Shown here piece by piece: positions 8,724 through 17,265 of a stretch of DNA of 64,000 bases; within the stretch, counting starts at the first letter, position 1, and every line of letters starts with the position of its first letter. Origin of the DNA: Aeromicrobium wangtongii (GTDB lineage Bacteria > Actinomycetota > Actinomycetes > Propionibacteriales > Nocardioidaceae); contig NZ_CP102173.1 of the NCBI RefSeq assembly GCF_024584515.1, forward strand, positions 3,286,001-3,350,000. The letters are read 5' to 3'. The position numbers and the translations under genes were made by a program. Under the pieces are notes generated by a model. That model saw nothing but the letters and a program-made list of their open reading frames with translations. It did not search any database and was not told the DNA's origin.

Positions 8724-9359
8724 GTGCCTGAGTTCAACGGATTCCCCGAGGCGGCCCTCGACTTCTACGACGACATCGAGATGGACAACACCAAGACGTT
8801 CTGGGAGGCGCACAAGGACGTCTACAGAACCGCCGTGGCCGAGCCCATGAAGGCGCTGACCGCAGCGCTGGCCGACGAGTTCGGCGAGGCGAAGATCTAC
8901 CGGCCGTACCGCGACGTGCGGTTCGCCAAGGACAAGACCCCGTACAAGACCCATCAGGGCGCCTTCGTCGCGAAGGGCCCCTCGACCGGCTACTACGTCC
9001 AGATCGGGGCGCCGGGCGTCCGGGTCGGCGTCGGCTACTACGAGGCGTCCGGGCCCCGGCTGGCCAGCATCCGCGACGCGATCGTCGAGGACCGCCGCGG
9101 CGGCGAGCTCGAGCGGATCATCAAGAAGATGACCGCCTCCGGCTGGGAGCTCGGCGGTGACAAGCTCAAGACCGCGCCCCGCGGCTACGACGCCGACCAC
9201 CCGCGGATCGACCTGCTGCGGCACAAGTCGATGACGCTGGGCAAGTCGTATGGCTTCGACCCGGTCATCCACACCCCCGAGCTCATCGACCGGATCCGCG
9301 CCGACTGGCGAGCTGCGACCCCGTTCGTGGAGTGGGTCCGCACCTACGCCAAGGGCTGA
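8724..9359 (+). CDS. DUF2461 domain-containing protein (TIGR02453 family)
   Basis: 211 aa, the usual family length, covered end to end by DUF2461: FNGFPEAALDFYDDIEMDNTK near the N-terminus, then YRPYRDVRFAKDKTPYKTHQG, and a C-terminal DHPRIDLLRHKS segment. The family is widespread and biochemically uncharacterised; no catalytic residues are agreed. The start is GTG with TATGGT at 8712-8717 exactly 6 nt upstream, hence probably leaderless. It stands alone between the repeat array/aldo-keto remnant and a long hairpin at 9371. Confidence 0.88.
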   Translation: MPEFNGFPEAALDFYDDIEMDNTKTFWEAHKDVYRTAVAEPMKALTAALADEFGEAKIYRPYRDVRFAKDKTPYKTHQGAFVAKGPSTGYYVQIGAPGVRVGVGYYEASGPRLASIRDAIVEDRRGGELERIIKKMTASGWELGGDKLKTAPRGYDADHPRIDLLRHKSMTLGKSYGFDPVIHTPELIDRIRADWRAATPFVEWVRTYAKG

Positions 9360-9370
9360 CTCCGGCCCCA

Positions 9371-9439
9371 AGATTTGGCCGATGATCAACCGTTTCCTCG
9401 TCCGTCAGGGACAAGAATGGTTGTTCATCGGCCAAATTT
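9371..9439. terminator. Long imperfect hairpin downstream of the DUF2461 gene
   Basis: Arms of 21 nt (9371-9391 and 9419-9439, built on ATTTGGCCGATGA) pair at 19 of 21 positions around a 27-nt loop, starting 12 nt after the stop codon. There is no T-run after the stem. It may be a terminator or a mobile-type palindromic element. Confidence 0.55.
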
Positions 9440-9575
9440 CGGCTGGTGGCTTCCCCATGCCCCTCGGCAGATGTCGGTCAGATTCCCAGCATGTGCCCCG
9501 CGGCCTGCCATCGCAGCACTTGCGGCCAGGCCGGGTCGGCGCAACCATGGGGCGACCGACCACAGGGAGCCCCCC

Positions 9576-10079
9576 ATGTACGTCATCATCACGACCGACG
9601 GCTCGAAGCAGTCGTTGCAGGCCGCGCGTTATCTCAAGTCCGTCGCCGATCCGGACACCATCACGTCGATCGCGGTGCTCGCGGTCATCAGTCCTCTCGC
9701 GGCCGTGCCGTTCGCGACCGCCGACAAGGGACGGCAGGACCCGGCGGACATGTCCTTTCGGGAGTCCGCGACGGCTGCCACCAAGGAGGTCGCCGCAATC
9801 CTCGCCGGCTGGGGCCCCAAGGTCACGACCCAGATCCGCAGCGGGTCCCCGGCCTCGGAGATCGTCAAGGCCGCCAAGGCCAAGGACGCCGGTCTCATCG
9901 TCCTGGCCGCCCGCAGCTCGCGCGCCGAAGCCGTCCTGATGGGCTCGGTGGCGCACCGCGTGCTCAACCACGCGCCATGCCCCGTGCTGGTCGTCCCCCC
10001 TGGCACGAAGATCAAGGCCAAGAGCAAGGCCAAGCCGGCCGCGGCCGCCAAGAAGCCGGTCGCCAAGAGCCCTTCGTGA
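9576..10079 (+). CDS. Universal stress protein (UspA family), single domain with basic tail
   Basis: 167 aa. The Usp alpha/beta fold is recognisable from IITTDGSKQSLQAARYL to GSVAHRVLNHAPCPVLVV (about residues 125-145). The G-2x-G-9x-G(S/T) ATP-binding motif is degraded: AARSSRAEAVLMGS lacks the first glycines, so nucleotide binding is doubtful. After residue 147 comes a low-complexity Lys/Ala tail (KAKSKAKPAAAAKKP) that could bind nucleic acid or be disordered. ATG 9576 has AGGGAG upstream. It is unrelated in organisation to the tandem-domain stress protein at 62920. Confidence 0.85.
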   Translation: MYVIITTDGSKQSLQAARYLKSVADPDTITSIAVLAVISPLAAVPFATADKGRQDPADMSFRESATAATKEVAAILAGWGPKVTTQIRSGSPASEIVKAAKAKDAGLIVLAARSSRAEAVLMGSVAHRVLNHAPCPVLVVPPGTKIKAKSKAKPAAAAKKPVAKSPS

Positions 10080-10091
10080 CGGGGAGCCGGC

Positions 10092-11129
10092 TCAGCGCGT
10101 CGGGTCGTCGCCGACCTGGACGAGCAGCTTGCCGAAGTTCTTGCCCTTGAGCATCCCGAAGAACGCCTCGGGAGCGTTCTCGAGGCCCTGGACGATGTCC
10201 TCCTTGTGGCGCAGCGAGCCGTCGGCGATCCAGCCTGCGGCGTCGGCCTGGAACGCCTTGTAGTGCGTCTTGACGAACTCGTTCTGGATGAAGCCGCGCA
10301 CCGTCAGGCTCTTGGTGAGGATCGTCTGCATCAGCCGGGGCGCACGGTCGGGCCCGGGCGGCAGCTCGGTGTCGTTGTAGTGGGCGACGAGCCCGCACAC
10401 CGGGACCCGGGCGTAGGTGTTCAGACGCGGCAGGACCGCATCCCACACGTGACCGCCGACGTTCTCGAAGTAGACGTCGATGCCGTCCGGCACCGCGGCC
10501 TTGAGATCGTCCTTGAACGTCGGCGAGCGGTGGTCCAGGGCCACGTCGAAGCCGAGCTCCTCGAGCCAGGCGACCTTCTGCGCGCCGCCGGCGATGCCGA
10601 CGGCCCGCGCGCCCTTGATGCGCGCGATCTGTCCGACGGCAGAGCCCACGGGCCCGGCCGCTGCGGCCACGACGACGGTCTCACCGGGCTGTGGGCGACC
10701 GATCTCCAGCAGCCCTGCGTACGCCGTGAAGCCCGGCATCCCGAGGACTCCGACCGCGGTCGACACCGGCGCGCGGGACGGGTCGAGCTTGCGGACCTGC
10801 CCGGCCGGCAGCACCCCATACGCCTGCCAGCCCAGGTGCGACAGCACGATGTCACCCGGCACGAGGGACGGGTCGCGGGACTCGACGACCTCGGCCACGG
10901 TGCCGCCCTCCATGACCGCCCCGAGCTCGACGGGCGCGGCGTACGACTTGGCGTCGTTCATGCGTCCGCGCATGTACGGGTCGAGCGAGAGGTAGATCGT
11001 TCGCAGCAGCACCTCTCCCTCAGCGGGTTCGGGCACCGGCACGTGCTCGATCCTGAAGTTGTCGGCGGTCGGCTCGCCATCGGGTCGTGAGGCCAGCAGG
11101 ATGCGGGTGTTCTGGATCGGATCGGTCAC
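10092..11129 (-). CDS. NADP-dependent MDR reductase, leukotriene-B4/prostaglandin-reductase-like
   Basis: 345 aa. The PTGR/curcumin-reductase branch of the MDR superfamily is indicated by LSLDPYMRGRMND near residue 55, VVVAAAAGPVGSAVGQIAR (cofactor fold), VDVYFENVGG-type segment and a C-terminal PEAFFGMLKGKNFGKLLV. Family members reduce alpha,beta-unsaturated ketones or aldehydes with NADPH. I chose GTG 11129 over ATG 11150 because TATCGT (11137-11142) lies 7 nt upstream and homologues begin near TDPIQNTRILLASRP. It is divergent from the SCO6745-like gene, 42 nt away. Confidence 0.85.
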   Translation of the reverse strand: MTDPIQNTRILLASRPDGEPTADNFRIEHVPVPEPAEGEVLLRTIYLSLDPYMRGRMNDAKSYAAPVELGAVMEGGTVAEVVESRDPSLVPGDIVLSHLGWQAYGVLPAGQVRKLDPSRAPVSTAVGVLGMPGFTAYAGLLEIGRPQPGETVVVAAAAGPVGSAVGQIARIKGARAVGIAGGAQKVAWLEELGFDVALDHRSPTFKDDLKAAVPDGIDVYFENVGGHVWDAVLPRLNTYARVPVCGLVAHYNDTELPPGPDRAPRLMQTILTKSLTVRGFIQNEFVKTHYKAFQADAAGWIADGSLRHKEDIVQGLENAPEAFFGMLKGKNFGKLLVQVGDDPTR

Positions 11130-11171
11130 CGTGCCGACGATAACGGGCATCCGTGCACGACACTGGATGAC

Positions 11172-12008
11172 ATGACGCAGAGCAGGCCCTTCTGGCGGGC
11201 GATCGAGGCCATTCACGATGTCGTCTACTTCGCTCCCAGCACGAAGGAGCGGTACGGCGCGATCGGGCTGAAGGGCTTCTGGATGGGGTACGCGGCATCG
11301 AGGTCCGCGGCGGTCGGGACCCCGTCGGCACACCTGGTGACGGCGCTGTTCCACGGCTTCGCCCCGGCACTCGTCCAGCGCGCGATCCCGGACGCCTGGC
11401 AGCTGGCCGACCGCGATGCGGTCCTGGCGGCCCGCCTGGACGTCGCCCGGGACGCACTGGCCCCGGCGCTCGACGGCGCGGACGTCGCGCGGATCGCGCG
11501 CGACCTGGGCACGATCACCTCCCGGCTCGACTTCGCCGGCAAGCCGCTGGCCGCGGCCCACGCCGACCTGCCGACACCGGCGGACGAGATCGGCCGGCTG
11601 TGGCACGCGGCGACGATCATCCGCGAGTACCGCGGCGACTGCCATGTCGCGGTGCTGACCGCCGCCGGCCTGGACGGCGCCGCGGCGAACGCGCTGGCCG
11701 CCGTGACCGGCCTCGTGCCGCCGGGCCAGCTGGACATGCGCGGCTGGACCGAGGCCGAGGCGTCCGAAGCAATCGCGCGCCTCGCCACCCGCGGCTGGGT
11801 CGACGCCGCCGGGGCGGTCACCGACACCGGCCGCGCGGCCCGGGCGCAGATCGAGGACACGACCGACCGCGTCTGCGCGGCGGGCTTCGACCGGGAGGCG
11901 ACCGGCCGGGCCATCACGGTGGAGGAATCGGTCGTGGCGGTCGCCCGCCGGCTCGAGGAGCTCGGCGCGATCACGTACCCCAACCCGGCCGGCGTCCAGC
12001 GTCCCTGA
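11172..12008 (+). CDS. SCO6745-family protein of unknown function
   Basis: 278 aa, mostly alpha-helical and alanine-rich. FWRAIEAIHDVVYFAPS followed by KGFWMGYAASRSAAVG is characteristic of this actinobacterial family. The segment around residues 185-225 (GWTEAEASEAIARLATRGWVD) looks like a winged-helix/MarR-type module, which suggests DNA binding or protein interaction, but no function is established. It lies divergent to the MDR reductase gene and convergent with the fusion gene at 12024. No ribosome binding site is obvious before the ATG. Confidence 0.75.
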   Translation: MTQSRPFWRAIEAIHDVVYFAPSTKERYGAIGLKGFWMGYAASRSAAVGTPSAHLVTALFHGFAPALVQRAIPDAWQLADRDAVLAARLDVARDALAPALDGADVARIARDLGTITSRLDFAGKPLAAAHADLPTPADEIGRLWHAATIIREYRGDCHVAVLTAAGLDGAAANALAAVTGLVPPGQLDMRGWTEAEASEAIARLATRGWVDAAGAVTDTGRAARAQIEDTTDRVCAAGFDREATGRAITVEESVVAVARRLEELGAITYPNPAGVQRP

Positions 12009-12023
12009 ACACCGGCCGGACGG

Positions 12024-14987
12024 TCAGCGTCCGCGCCAGACCGGCTCGCGTCCCTCGGCGAAGGCCGCGACTCCCTCGCGGGCGTCATCGGACAAGATGA
12101 CCGGTGAGGCGAGGATGCTCTGCTGCTGGAAGGCGTCATCGAGGTCCCAACCGGGCGACTCGTCGATCATCTTCTTGCCGACCGACACGCTCAGCGGCGC
12201 GTTGGCGGCGATCCGGGTGGCCAGGTCGATCGCGACCTCGAGCGCCGATCCCGGCTCGGTGACCCGGTTGACCAACCCCAGCTCGGCCAGCCGGGCAGCC
12301 GGGAGCGGCTCGCCCAGCAGCGTCAGCTCCATCGCGATGTTGCGCGGCAACCGGTCGCGCAGACGCATGACGCCACCCGCAGCGGCGATCAGTCCGCGGC
12401 GGACCTCCGGGATGCCGAACTCGGCGTCCTCGGCCGCGACGATCAGGTCGGCGGCCAGCGCGAGCTCGCAACCGCCGGCCAGCGCGCTGCCCTCGACCGC
12501 GGCGATGAGCGGCTTGGTCGGCGGCTGGCCGGTGAGTCCCAGCGGACCACGGCGCTCGGTGACCGGGAACTCGCCCCGGGCCGCGGCCTTGAGGTCCATG
12601 CCCGCGCAGAACGCACCGCCGGCCCCGGTCAGCACGATGACCCGCACCGTGTCGTCGGCCTCGGCATCGTCGATCGCCAGCTCCAGCGCTGCGGCGGTGC
12701 GGGCGTCGATCGCGTTGCGCGCCTCGGGTCGATCGAGGGTCACCACCGCCACGGCCCCCTCACGGCGCACCTTCACCGGTGCCGACGGCGGCTCCGGCAG
12801 CTCCGCGATCTTGCGGCGAAGCACCGAGATCTCGCCGCCGGACAGCCGCAGCGTGCGACCGATCGGGTCGCCGTCGAGTACGAACGCGATGATCTCGGGG
12901 GTGTCGCTGCGCAGCAGCACCCGGTCGCCGTTCGGCGTCAGGACGCTGAGCACCGCCGCCTCGGGGGCGCCGTCGCGCGCATAGGGCACCGTGGTCGCCT
13001 CGACCACGACATCGCCCTCGTACGAGCGCAGCACGCGGCGCGCGGGCGGACGCTCGACCATGGGCCGCAGGTGCTCGAAGGCGCGCTCCGGCGGCTGGGC
13101 TGAGTACAGGCCCACCGAGTGCTTGGTCGCGTACCAGCCGAGTGACGTCGACAGGCCCGTGGCGGTCGGGTCGGCGCGCAGGATCGGGACCAGGGTCGCG
13201 ATCGCGTGGCTGCCGTACCCGTTGCCCGGCCCGCCGGCGAAGGTCAGTCCACCGGTCACCGACAGGGGGCGCTCGGGATCGTCCACCGGCAGGCCCAGCG
13301 CGTCCGCGCCGATCTGCACCGCAGCCGGGAAGCAGGAGTACAGGTCGATGTGCTTGACCTGGTCGATCGTGAGCCCGGCGTGCTCGAGCGCCCCGCGGCC
13401 GGCGGCACGGATCGCGGGTGACGTCGACAGGTCGGCCCGCTCCGACACGAACCACTGATCGGTCGCCGAGGCGCCGGCCAGCACGAAGACCCACTTGTCC
13501 TGGGCGATGCCCGCTGCCTGGGCAGCCGCGACGCTGGTCACGACGATGCCCGAGGCGAGGTCGACCTGCAGGTTCGCGCACATCAGCTTCGTGTACGGCT
13601 CGCTGATGGCCCGGTTGGAGGGGGTGGGGCTCGCCAGCTCGTCCGCGGGGACCTCGGTCGGGCTCCACGCGTACGGGTTGTCCGCGGCGATCGCGGACAT
13701 GCGCGACCACAAGCCCGAGATCGCCTCCCGGTGCTGCGGCACGTCGTGGCCGCGCCGGTGGCGGACGGCCGACTCCATCAGCGAGTAGACGTACACCGGG
13801 GCGCCGAGCCCCACGGCCGTCTCGATCTCGTTGTTGGCGACCCGGTCGACGCCGACCACGCGGTCCGGGGCGATGTCGCCGTCCTGCTCGGGCCAGTCCG
13901 GCGTCTGCCCGTCCTTCTGGACGGCGGCCAGGGTCGATCCCGCCTCGGCCCCGGCCACCAGGACGATCTGCGACCGGCCCGAGGCGATCGCGGCCGCGGC
14001 CTCGTTGACCAGCAGCTGTGAGCCGTCGCCGCCGTAGGGCGTCGACTGCACCCGCTCGTTCGGCGTCGCGCCGACCGCCTCGGCCACGAGGGCCGACTGG
14101 TCGCGGTAGGTCCACGAGGCGCTGGGGACGGCGTACACCGCATCGGCCGCACGCAGCAGCTGCTCGCCGGCGCCGCTGTCCTCGGCGGCGGCGCGCAGCG
14201 CCTGCGCCGCGAGGGCGACGGGATCGTTCGCCGGTTGGGGCACCCGCTGCACGACCTGTCCGACACCGACGACGACGGGCGTCCGCGGGTCGAGCATCCG
14301 CCCGCTGGCCTCGTGGAGCACCGGCTCGTCGCGCACGGTCCAGGCCGGACGCGCGCCGGCCCCGGTGCCCATCGCGGCGAGTCGGTCGGCCGAGACGGCC
14401 AGGGCCGCGTCGATGCTGCGGACGACGGTCGTGCCGATGGGGCCGCGCAGGGGCGGGCCGTCCATGCCGACGTCGACCCGCAGCACCGATCCGGTGCCGT
14501 CCGGCGCGACGGCGCACCACAGGGCCAGCACGATGCCCATCGGGCCGGTGCCCTGCAGCTCGAGTCCGCGGCTCGTGACCGATGCCGCGGTCCACCGCAC
14601 CTCCGCCGGGATGTCCATCAGCAGGATCTGCTGGGCGAAGGTGTCACCTTCGGCCAGGCGTCCGGGGGGATCACCACGCCAGGCCGCGTGCAGGGAGAAC
14701 CACTCCGGCGCCCGGCCGAAGTCGGCGATCGCCTCCGCGAGCTGGTCCGGCGGGGTCGCCGAGGACGCCACGGCCACGCTGCGACGGCTGAAGTCCTCGA
14801 GGCCCGTGGGCGGGTCCAGCGTCACCGAGCCCCCGGCCGGCACGGGTGCCTGCGCACCGGAGTCGCCGGGCCGCAGCGATGACAGCAGCGCCTTGCGGGT
14901 CTCGGGGTTGCGGGCCATGCCGGCGACGGCAGAGGCGGTTCCCGCCAGTTGCTTGGCGCGGCGTTGGAGAGGACTTCTGGAGCTCAT
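12024..14987 (-). CDS. Three-domain fusion: SRPBCC - thiolase-like - enoyl-CoA hydratase
   Basis: 987 aa in one uninterrupted frame. Residues about 1-60 are a basic leader. About 65-205 resemble an SRPBCC/polyketide-cyclase-like lipid-binding domain. About 235-735 form an SCP-x/acetyl-CoA acetyltransferase-type thiolase (TPVVVGVGQVVQRVPQP, GGLTFAGGPGNGYG) with its own C-terminal OB-like segment. About 738-987 are a full crotonase (LDRPEARNAIDARTAAALE, GAGGAFCAGMDLKAAA oxyanion loop, GCELALAADLIVAAED). Predicted to hydrate and cleave a CoA ester, with the SRPBCC part perhaps presenting a hydrophobic substrate. No NAD-dependent hydroxyacyl dehydrogenase is included. Start ATG 14987 has GGAAG upstream. 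The divergent TetR gene at 15066 is the likely regulator. Confidence 0.82.
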   Translation of the reverse strand: MSSRSPLQRRAKQLAGTASAVAGMARNPETRKALLSSLRPGDSGAQAPVPAGGSVTLDPPTGLEDFSRRSVAVASSATPPDQLAEAIADFGRAPEWFSLHAAWRGDPPGRLAEGDTFAQQILLMDIPAEVRWTAASVTSRGLELQGTGPMGIVLALWCAVAPDGTGSVLRVDVGMDGPPLRGPIGTTVVRSIDAALAVSADRLAAMGTGAGARPAWTVRDEPVLHEASGRMLDPRTPVVVGVGQVVQRVPQPANDPVALAAQALRAAAEDSGAGEQLLRAADAVYAVPSASWTYRDQSALVAEAVGATPNERVQSTPYGGDGSQLLVNEAAAAIASGRSQIVLVAGAEAGSTLAAVQKDGQTPDWPEQDGDIAPDRVVGVDRVANNEIETAVGLGAPVYVYSLMESAVRHRRGHDVPQHREAISGLWSRMSAIAADNPYAWSPTEVPADELASPTPSNRAISEPYTKLMCANLQVDLASGIVVTSVAAAQAAGIAQDKWVFVLAGASATDQWFVSERADLSTSPAIRAAGRGALEHAGLTIDQVKHIDLYSCFPAAVQIGADALGLPVDDPERPLSVTGGLTFAGGPGNGYGSHAIATLVPILRADPTATGLSTSLGWYATKHSVGLYSAQPPERAFEHLRPMVERPPARRVLRSYEGDVVVEATTVPYARDGAPEAAVLSVLTPNGDRVLLRSDTPEIIAFVLDGDPIGRTLRLSGGEISVLRRKIAELPEPPSAPVKVRREGAVAVVTLDRPEARNAIDARTAAALELAIDDAEADDTVRVIVLTGAGGAFCAGMDLKAAARGEFPVTERRGPLGLTGQPPTKPLIAAVEGSALAGGCELALAADLIVAAEDAEFGIPEVRRGLIAAAGGVMRLRDRLPRNIAMELTLLGEPLPAARLAELGLVNRVTEPGSALEVAIDLATRIAANAPLSVSVGKKMIDESPGWDLDDAFQQQSILASPVILSDDAREGVAAFAEGREPVWRGR

Positions 14988-15005
14988 GTGCACTTCCCGT
15001 ACGAT

Positions 15006-15033
15006 CAGACTGTTTCTGTCATGGTGCAGTCTG
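15006..15033. promoter_or_regulatory. Inverted repeat between the fusion gene and its TetR gene
   Basis: CAGACTG (15006-15012) and CAGTCTG (15027-15033) form a perfect 7-bp inverted repeat with a 14-nt spacer in the 78-nt divergent promoter region. This is a plausible TetR operator but has not been matched to a known motif. Confidence 0.4.
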
Positions 15034-15065
15034 CTGGACTGCGCCCCGTCTGGCAAGGTGGCCCC

Positions 15066-15695
15066 ATGTCCGAGAAGACCGCGCCCGGTCAGAACGCACG
15101 CCGGTCGCAGCGCGATCGCACGGCGGCGACCCGCTCGCGTGTCATCGACGCGACCATCAGCTCGCTGGTCGAGCTGGGCCACGCCGCGACAACGATCTCG
15201 CGCGTGCAGGAACGCGCCGGAGTCGCCCGCGGGACGCTCCTGCACCACTTCCCGACCCGGGCGTCGCTGCTGGTCGCCGTGGTCGAGGACGTCGCGAACC
15301 GTCGCCTGCACGTCCTGGCCGACGAGGTGGAGCACTCCGGGGCCGCGGGCTGGGACGCTGCCGTCGACCTGGTCTGGAAGGACCTGCAGAGCCCGGCGTT
15401 CCTGGCGGTGCTGGAGCTGTGGGTCGCAGCACGCACGGACGCTGACCTGCGGGCAGCCCTGGTACCGGTCGAGCGGACGGTCTTCGAGTCGGTCCACCGC
15501 GCCGTCACGACGGTCGCGGCCGATGACGACCCGCGGGTGCCGACCCTCGTGCAGTTCACGATCGACCTGCTCACCGGATCGACCATGACGACCCTGCTGG
15601 TGGACGACGACGGTTCGCAGCGGGTGCTGCTGGACCGCTGGCGGCGTGCCATCCCGGTCCTGCTGGGCCGCTCGGGGGCCGAGACCTGGGGCTGA
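15066..15695 (+). CDS. TetR-family transcriptional regulator
   Basis: 209 aa. The TetR helix-turn-helix covers about residues 18-66 (TRSRVIDATISSLVELGHAA, then RAGVARGTLLHHFPTRASLL). The C-terminal domain has no recognisable ligand signature. It is divergent from the SRPBCC-thiolase-crotonase fusion, and an inverted repeat lies between them, so it is the obvious candidate regulator of that gene. CAAGGT lies 6 nt before the ATG, so this start could be leaderless; the 47 nt downstream of the stop lead directly to the LigD-like polymerase gene. Confidence 0.9.
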   Translation: MSEKTAPGQNARRSQRDRTAATRSRVIDATISSLVELGHAATTISRVQERAGVARGTLLHHFPTRASLLVAVVEDVANRRLHVLADEVEHSGAAGWDAAVDLVWKDLQSPAFLAVLELWVAARTDADLRAALVPVERTVFESVHRAVTTVAADDDPRVPTLVQFTIDLLTGSTMTTLLVDDDGSQRVLLDRWRRAIPVLLGRSGAETWG

Positions 15696-15741
15696 GCCTC
15701 GAAGACGCGCAGGGTGCGCCGCCCCGGTCTACCGTGGGGAC

Positions 15742-16704
15742 ATGGCAGCGCCCGGCTCCCCCGCCGTCGAGATCGAGGTGGACGATCAGGTCGTCCGCGT
15801 CTCCAACCCCGACCGGGTCTACTTCCCGGACCACGGCTGGACGAAGCTCGACCTGGTGCAGTACTACCTCGCGGTCGGCGAACCGATCGTCAACGCTCTG
15901 TTCGAGCGCCCGTGCATGCTGCACCGCTTCCCCAAGGGTCTGGCCGGCGACAAGGTGCACCAGAAGAAGGTCCCGGCCGGCGCCCCACCCTGGCTCGAGA
16001 CCGTCAGCGTCCACTTCCCCCGGTTCGATCGTGACGTCAACGAGCTGTGCGTGACCTCGGTCGCCGCCGTGATCTGGGCGGTGCAGATGTCGACCGTCGA
16101 GTTCCACCCCTGGAACAGCCGGCGCGCGGACGTCGAGAAGCCCGATGAGTGGCGCATCGACCTCGACCCGGGTCAGGAGTGCGACTTCGCCACCGTCCAA
16201 CGGGTGTCGCACGTCGTGCACGAGGTGCTGGACGAGCTCGGCGCGACCGGGTTCCCCAAGACCTCCGGCGGCTCAGGGCTGCACGTCTACGTGCGCATCC
16301 CGCCCGAGCACGGGTTCACCGACGTGCGCCGCGCCGCGCTGGCCTTCGCCCGCGAGGTCGAGCGGCGATCCAGCGAGGTCACCACGACCTGGTGGCGCAA
16401 GGACCGCGATCCGAAGAAGCTGTTCGTCGACTACAACCAGAACGCCCGCGACCACACGATCGCCGCGGCGTACTCCGTGCGCGGCTTCCCGGACGGACGG
16501 GTGTCGACGCCGGTCGAGTGGGGCGAGATCGACGACCTGGATCCGCACGACTTCACGATCGCGACGGTGCCGGACCGCCTCGCCCGCCTGGGCGACCTGC
16601 ACGCCGGCATCGACGACGCGGTGTTCGACATCGCGCCGCTGCTGCAGTGGGCCGAGCGCGACGAGGCCGACGGCGCGGAGCCGCCGGCCGACCCCGAGGG
16701 GTAG
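15742..16704 (+). CDS. Stand-alone LigD-type polymerase/primase domain protein
   Basis: 320 aa, the length of the archaeo-eukaryotic primase-like PolDom found in bacterial NHEJ ligase D. Key elements are MLHRFPKG (59-66), the catalytic DLD at 140-142, TSGGSGLHVYV (174-184), and FVDYNQN with D230. These bind the divalent metals and nucleotide for templated or gap-filling synthesis with a preference for ribonucleotides in characterised members. Neither the ligase nor nuclease domain is attached, and ku is not nearby, so it resembles mycobacterial PolD-type paralogues rather than LigD itself. TACCGT (15730-15735) is 6 nt before the ATG, indicating a leaderless start. Confidence 0.88.
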   Translation: MAAPGSPAVEIEVDDQVVRVSNPDRVYFPDHGWTKLDLVQYYLAVGEPIVNALFERPCMLHRFPKGLAGDKVHQKKVPAGAPPWLETVSVHFPRFDRDVNELCVTSVAAVIWAVQMSTVEFHPWNSRRADVEKPDEWRIDLDPGQECDFATVQRVSHVVHEVLDELGATGFPKTSGGSGLHVYVRIPPEHGFTDVRRAALAFAREVERRSSEVTTTWWRKDRDPKKLFVDYNQNARDHTIAAAYSVRGFPDGRVSTPVEWGEIDDLDPHDFTIATVPDRLARLGDLHAGIDDAVFDIAPLLQWAERDEADGAEPPADPEG

Positions 16705-16729
16705 ACCGGCGGCTCCGGGGGACGGACGA

Positions 16730-17161
16730 TCAGGCCGTCTCGACCTCAAGCTTGACCTCGATGTTGCCGCGGGTGGCGTTCGAGTACGGGCACACCTGGT
16801 GCGCGACCTCGACGGCCTTCTGCGCGTCCTCGGCCGAGACGCCACCGCCGATCTCCACGTGCAGCGTCACGGCGAGCTCGAAGCCACCCTCGCCGTTCGA
16901 CCCGATGCCCACCTCGGCCGTCACGGCGGAGTCGACGACGTCGACGCCGTGCACCTTCTTGGTGGCCTTCAGCGCGGAGTGGAAGCACGCGGCGTAGCCC
17001 GACGCGAACAGCTGCTCGGGGTTGGTGGCGCCGCCGGGGCCACCCATCTCCTTGGGCGTGCGGACATCGGTGTCGATGAGTCCGTCGCTGCTGCGGACGT
17101 GGCCGTTGCGGCCGTCACCGGTGGATGTCGAGACGGCGGTGTAGACGATGCTCTCGGGCAT
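16730..17161 (-). CDS. ohr: Organic hydroperoxide resistance protein Ohr (OsmC/Ohr family)
   Basis: 143 aa, full length. Thiol peroxidase reducing organic hydroperoxides. The two catalytic cysteines are present: C59 in FASGYAACFHSAL and C124 in HQVCPYSNATRGN. R20s region and E50 (PEQLF) of the active site are also conserved. GAGGAGAA precedes the ATG. It is divergent from a TetR regulator rather than the usual MarR-type OhrR, with a 20-bp palindrome between them. Confidence 0.93.
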   Translation of the reverse strand: MPESIVYTAVSTSTGDGRNGHVRSSDGLIDTDVRTPKEMGGPGGATNPEQLFASGYAACFHSALKATKKVHGVDVVDSAVTAEVGIGSNGEGGFELAVTLHVEIGGGVSAEDAQKAVEVAHQVCPYSNATRGNIEVKLEVETA

Positions 17162-17183
17162 GTGTTCTCCTCGGATCTTGATG

Positions 17184-17203
17184 TAGACTGACTAGTACGT
17201 CTA
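17184..17203. promoter_or_regulatory. 20-bp palindromic operator between ohr and the TetR gene
   Basis: TAGACTGACTAGTACGTCTA matches its own reverse complement at 16 of 20 positions (TAGAC--ACTAGT--GTCTA). It lies 23 nt upstream of the ohr start, inside the only intergenic space shared with the TetR gene. Size and symmetry fit a TetR dimer site. Confidence 0.6.
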
Positions 17204-17265
17204 TTACGATGGAACCACCTTTCCGCGTGATGCACAACCACCCCCGACGACAGGACCTGATTCCC

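Noticed and set aside
10092-11645. 517-aa extension of the MDR reductase
   Set aside because: Residues upstream of 11129/11150 are antisense to the SCO6745-like gene and belong to no family.
15006-15033. Intrinsic terminator
   Set aside because: Located between divergent starts with a 14-nt spacer and no T-run; an operator is more likely.
14988-15497. N-terminal extension of the fusion protein into the divergent TetR gene
   Set aside because: Extra residues overlap a genuine TetR gene on the other strand, and a Shine-Dalgarno site precedes ATG 14987.
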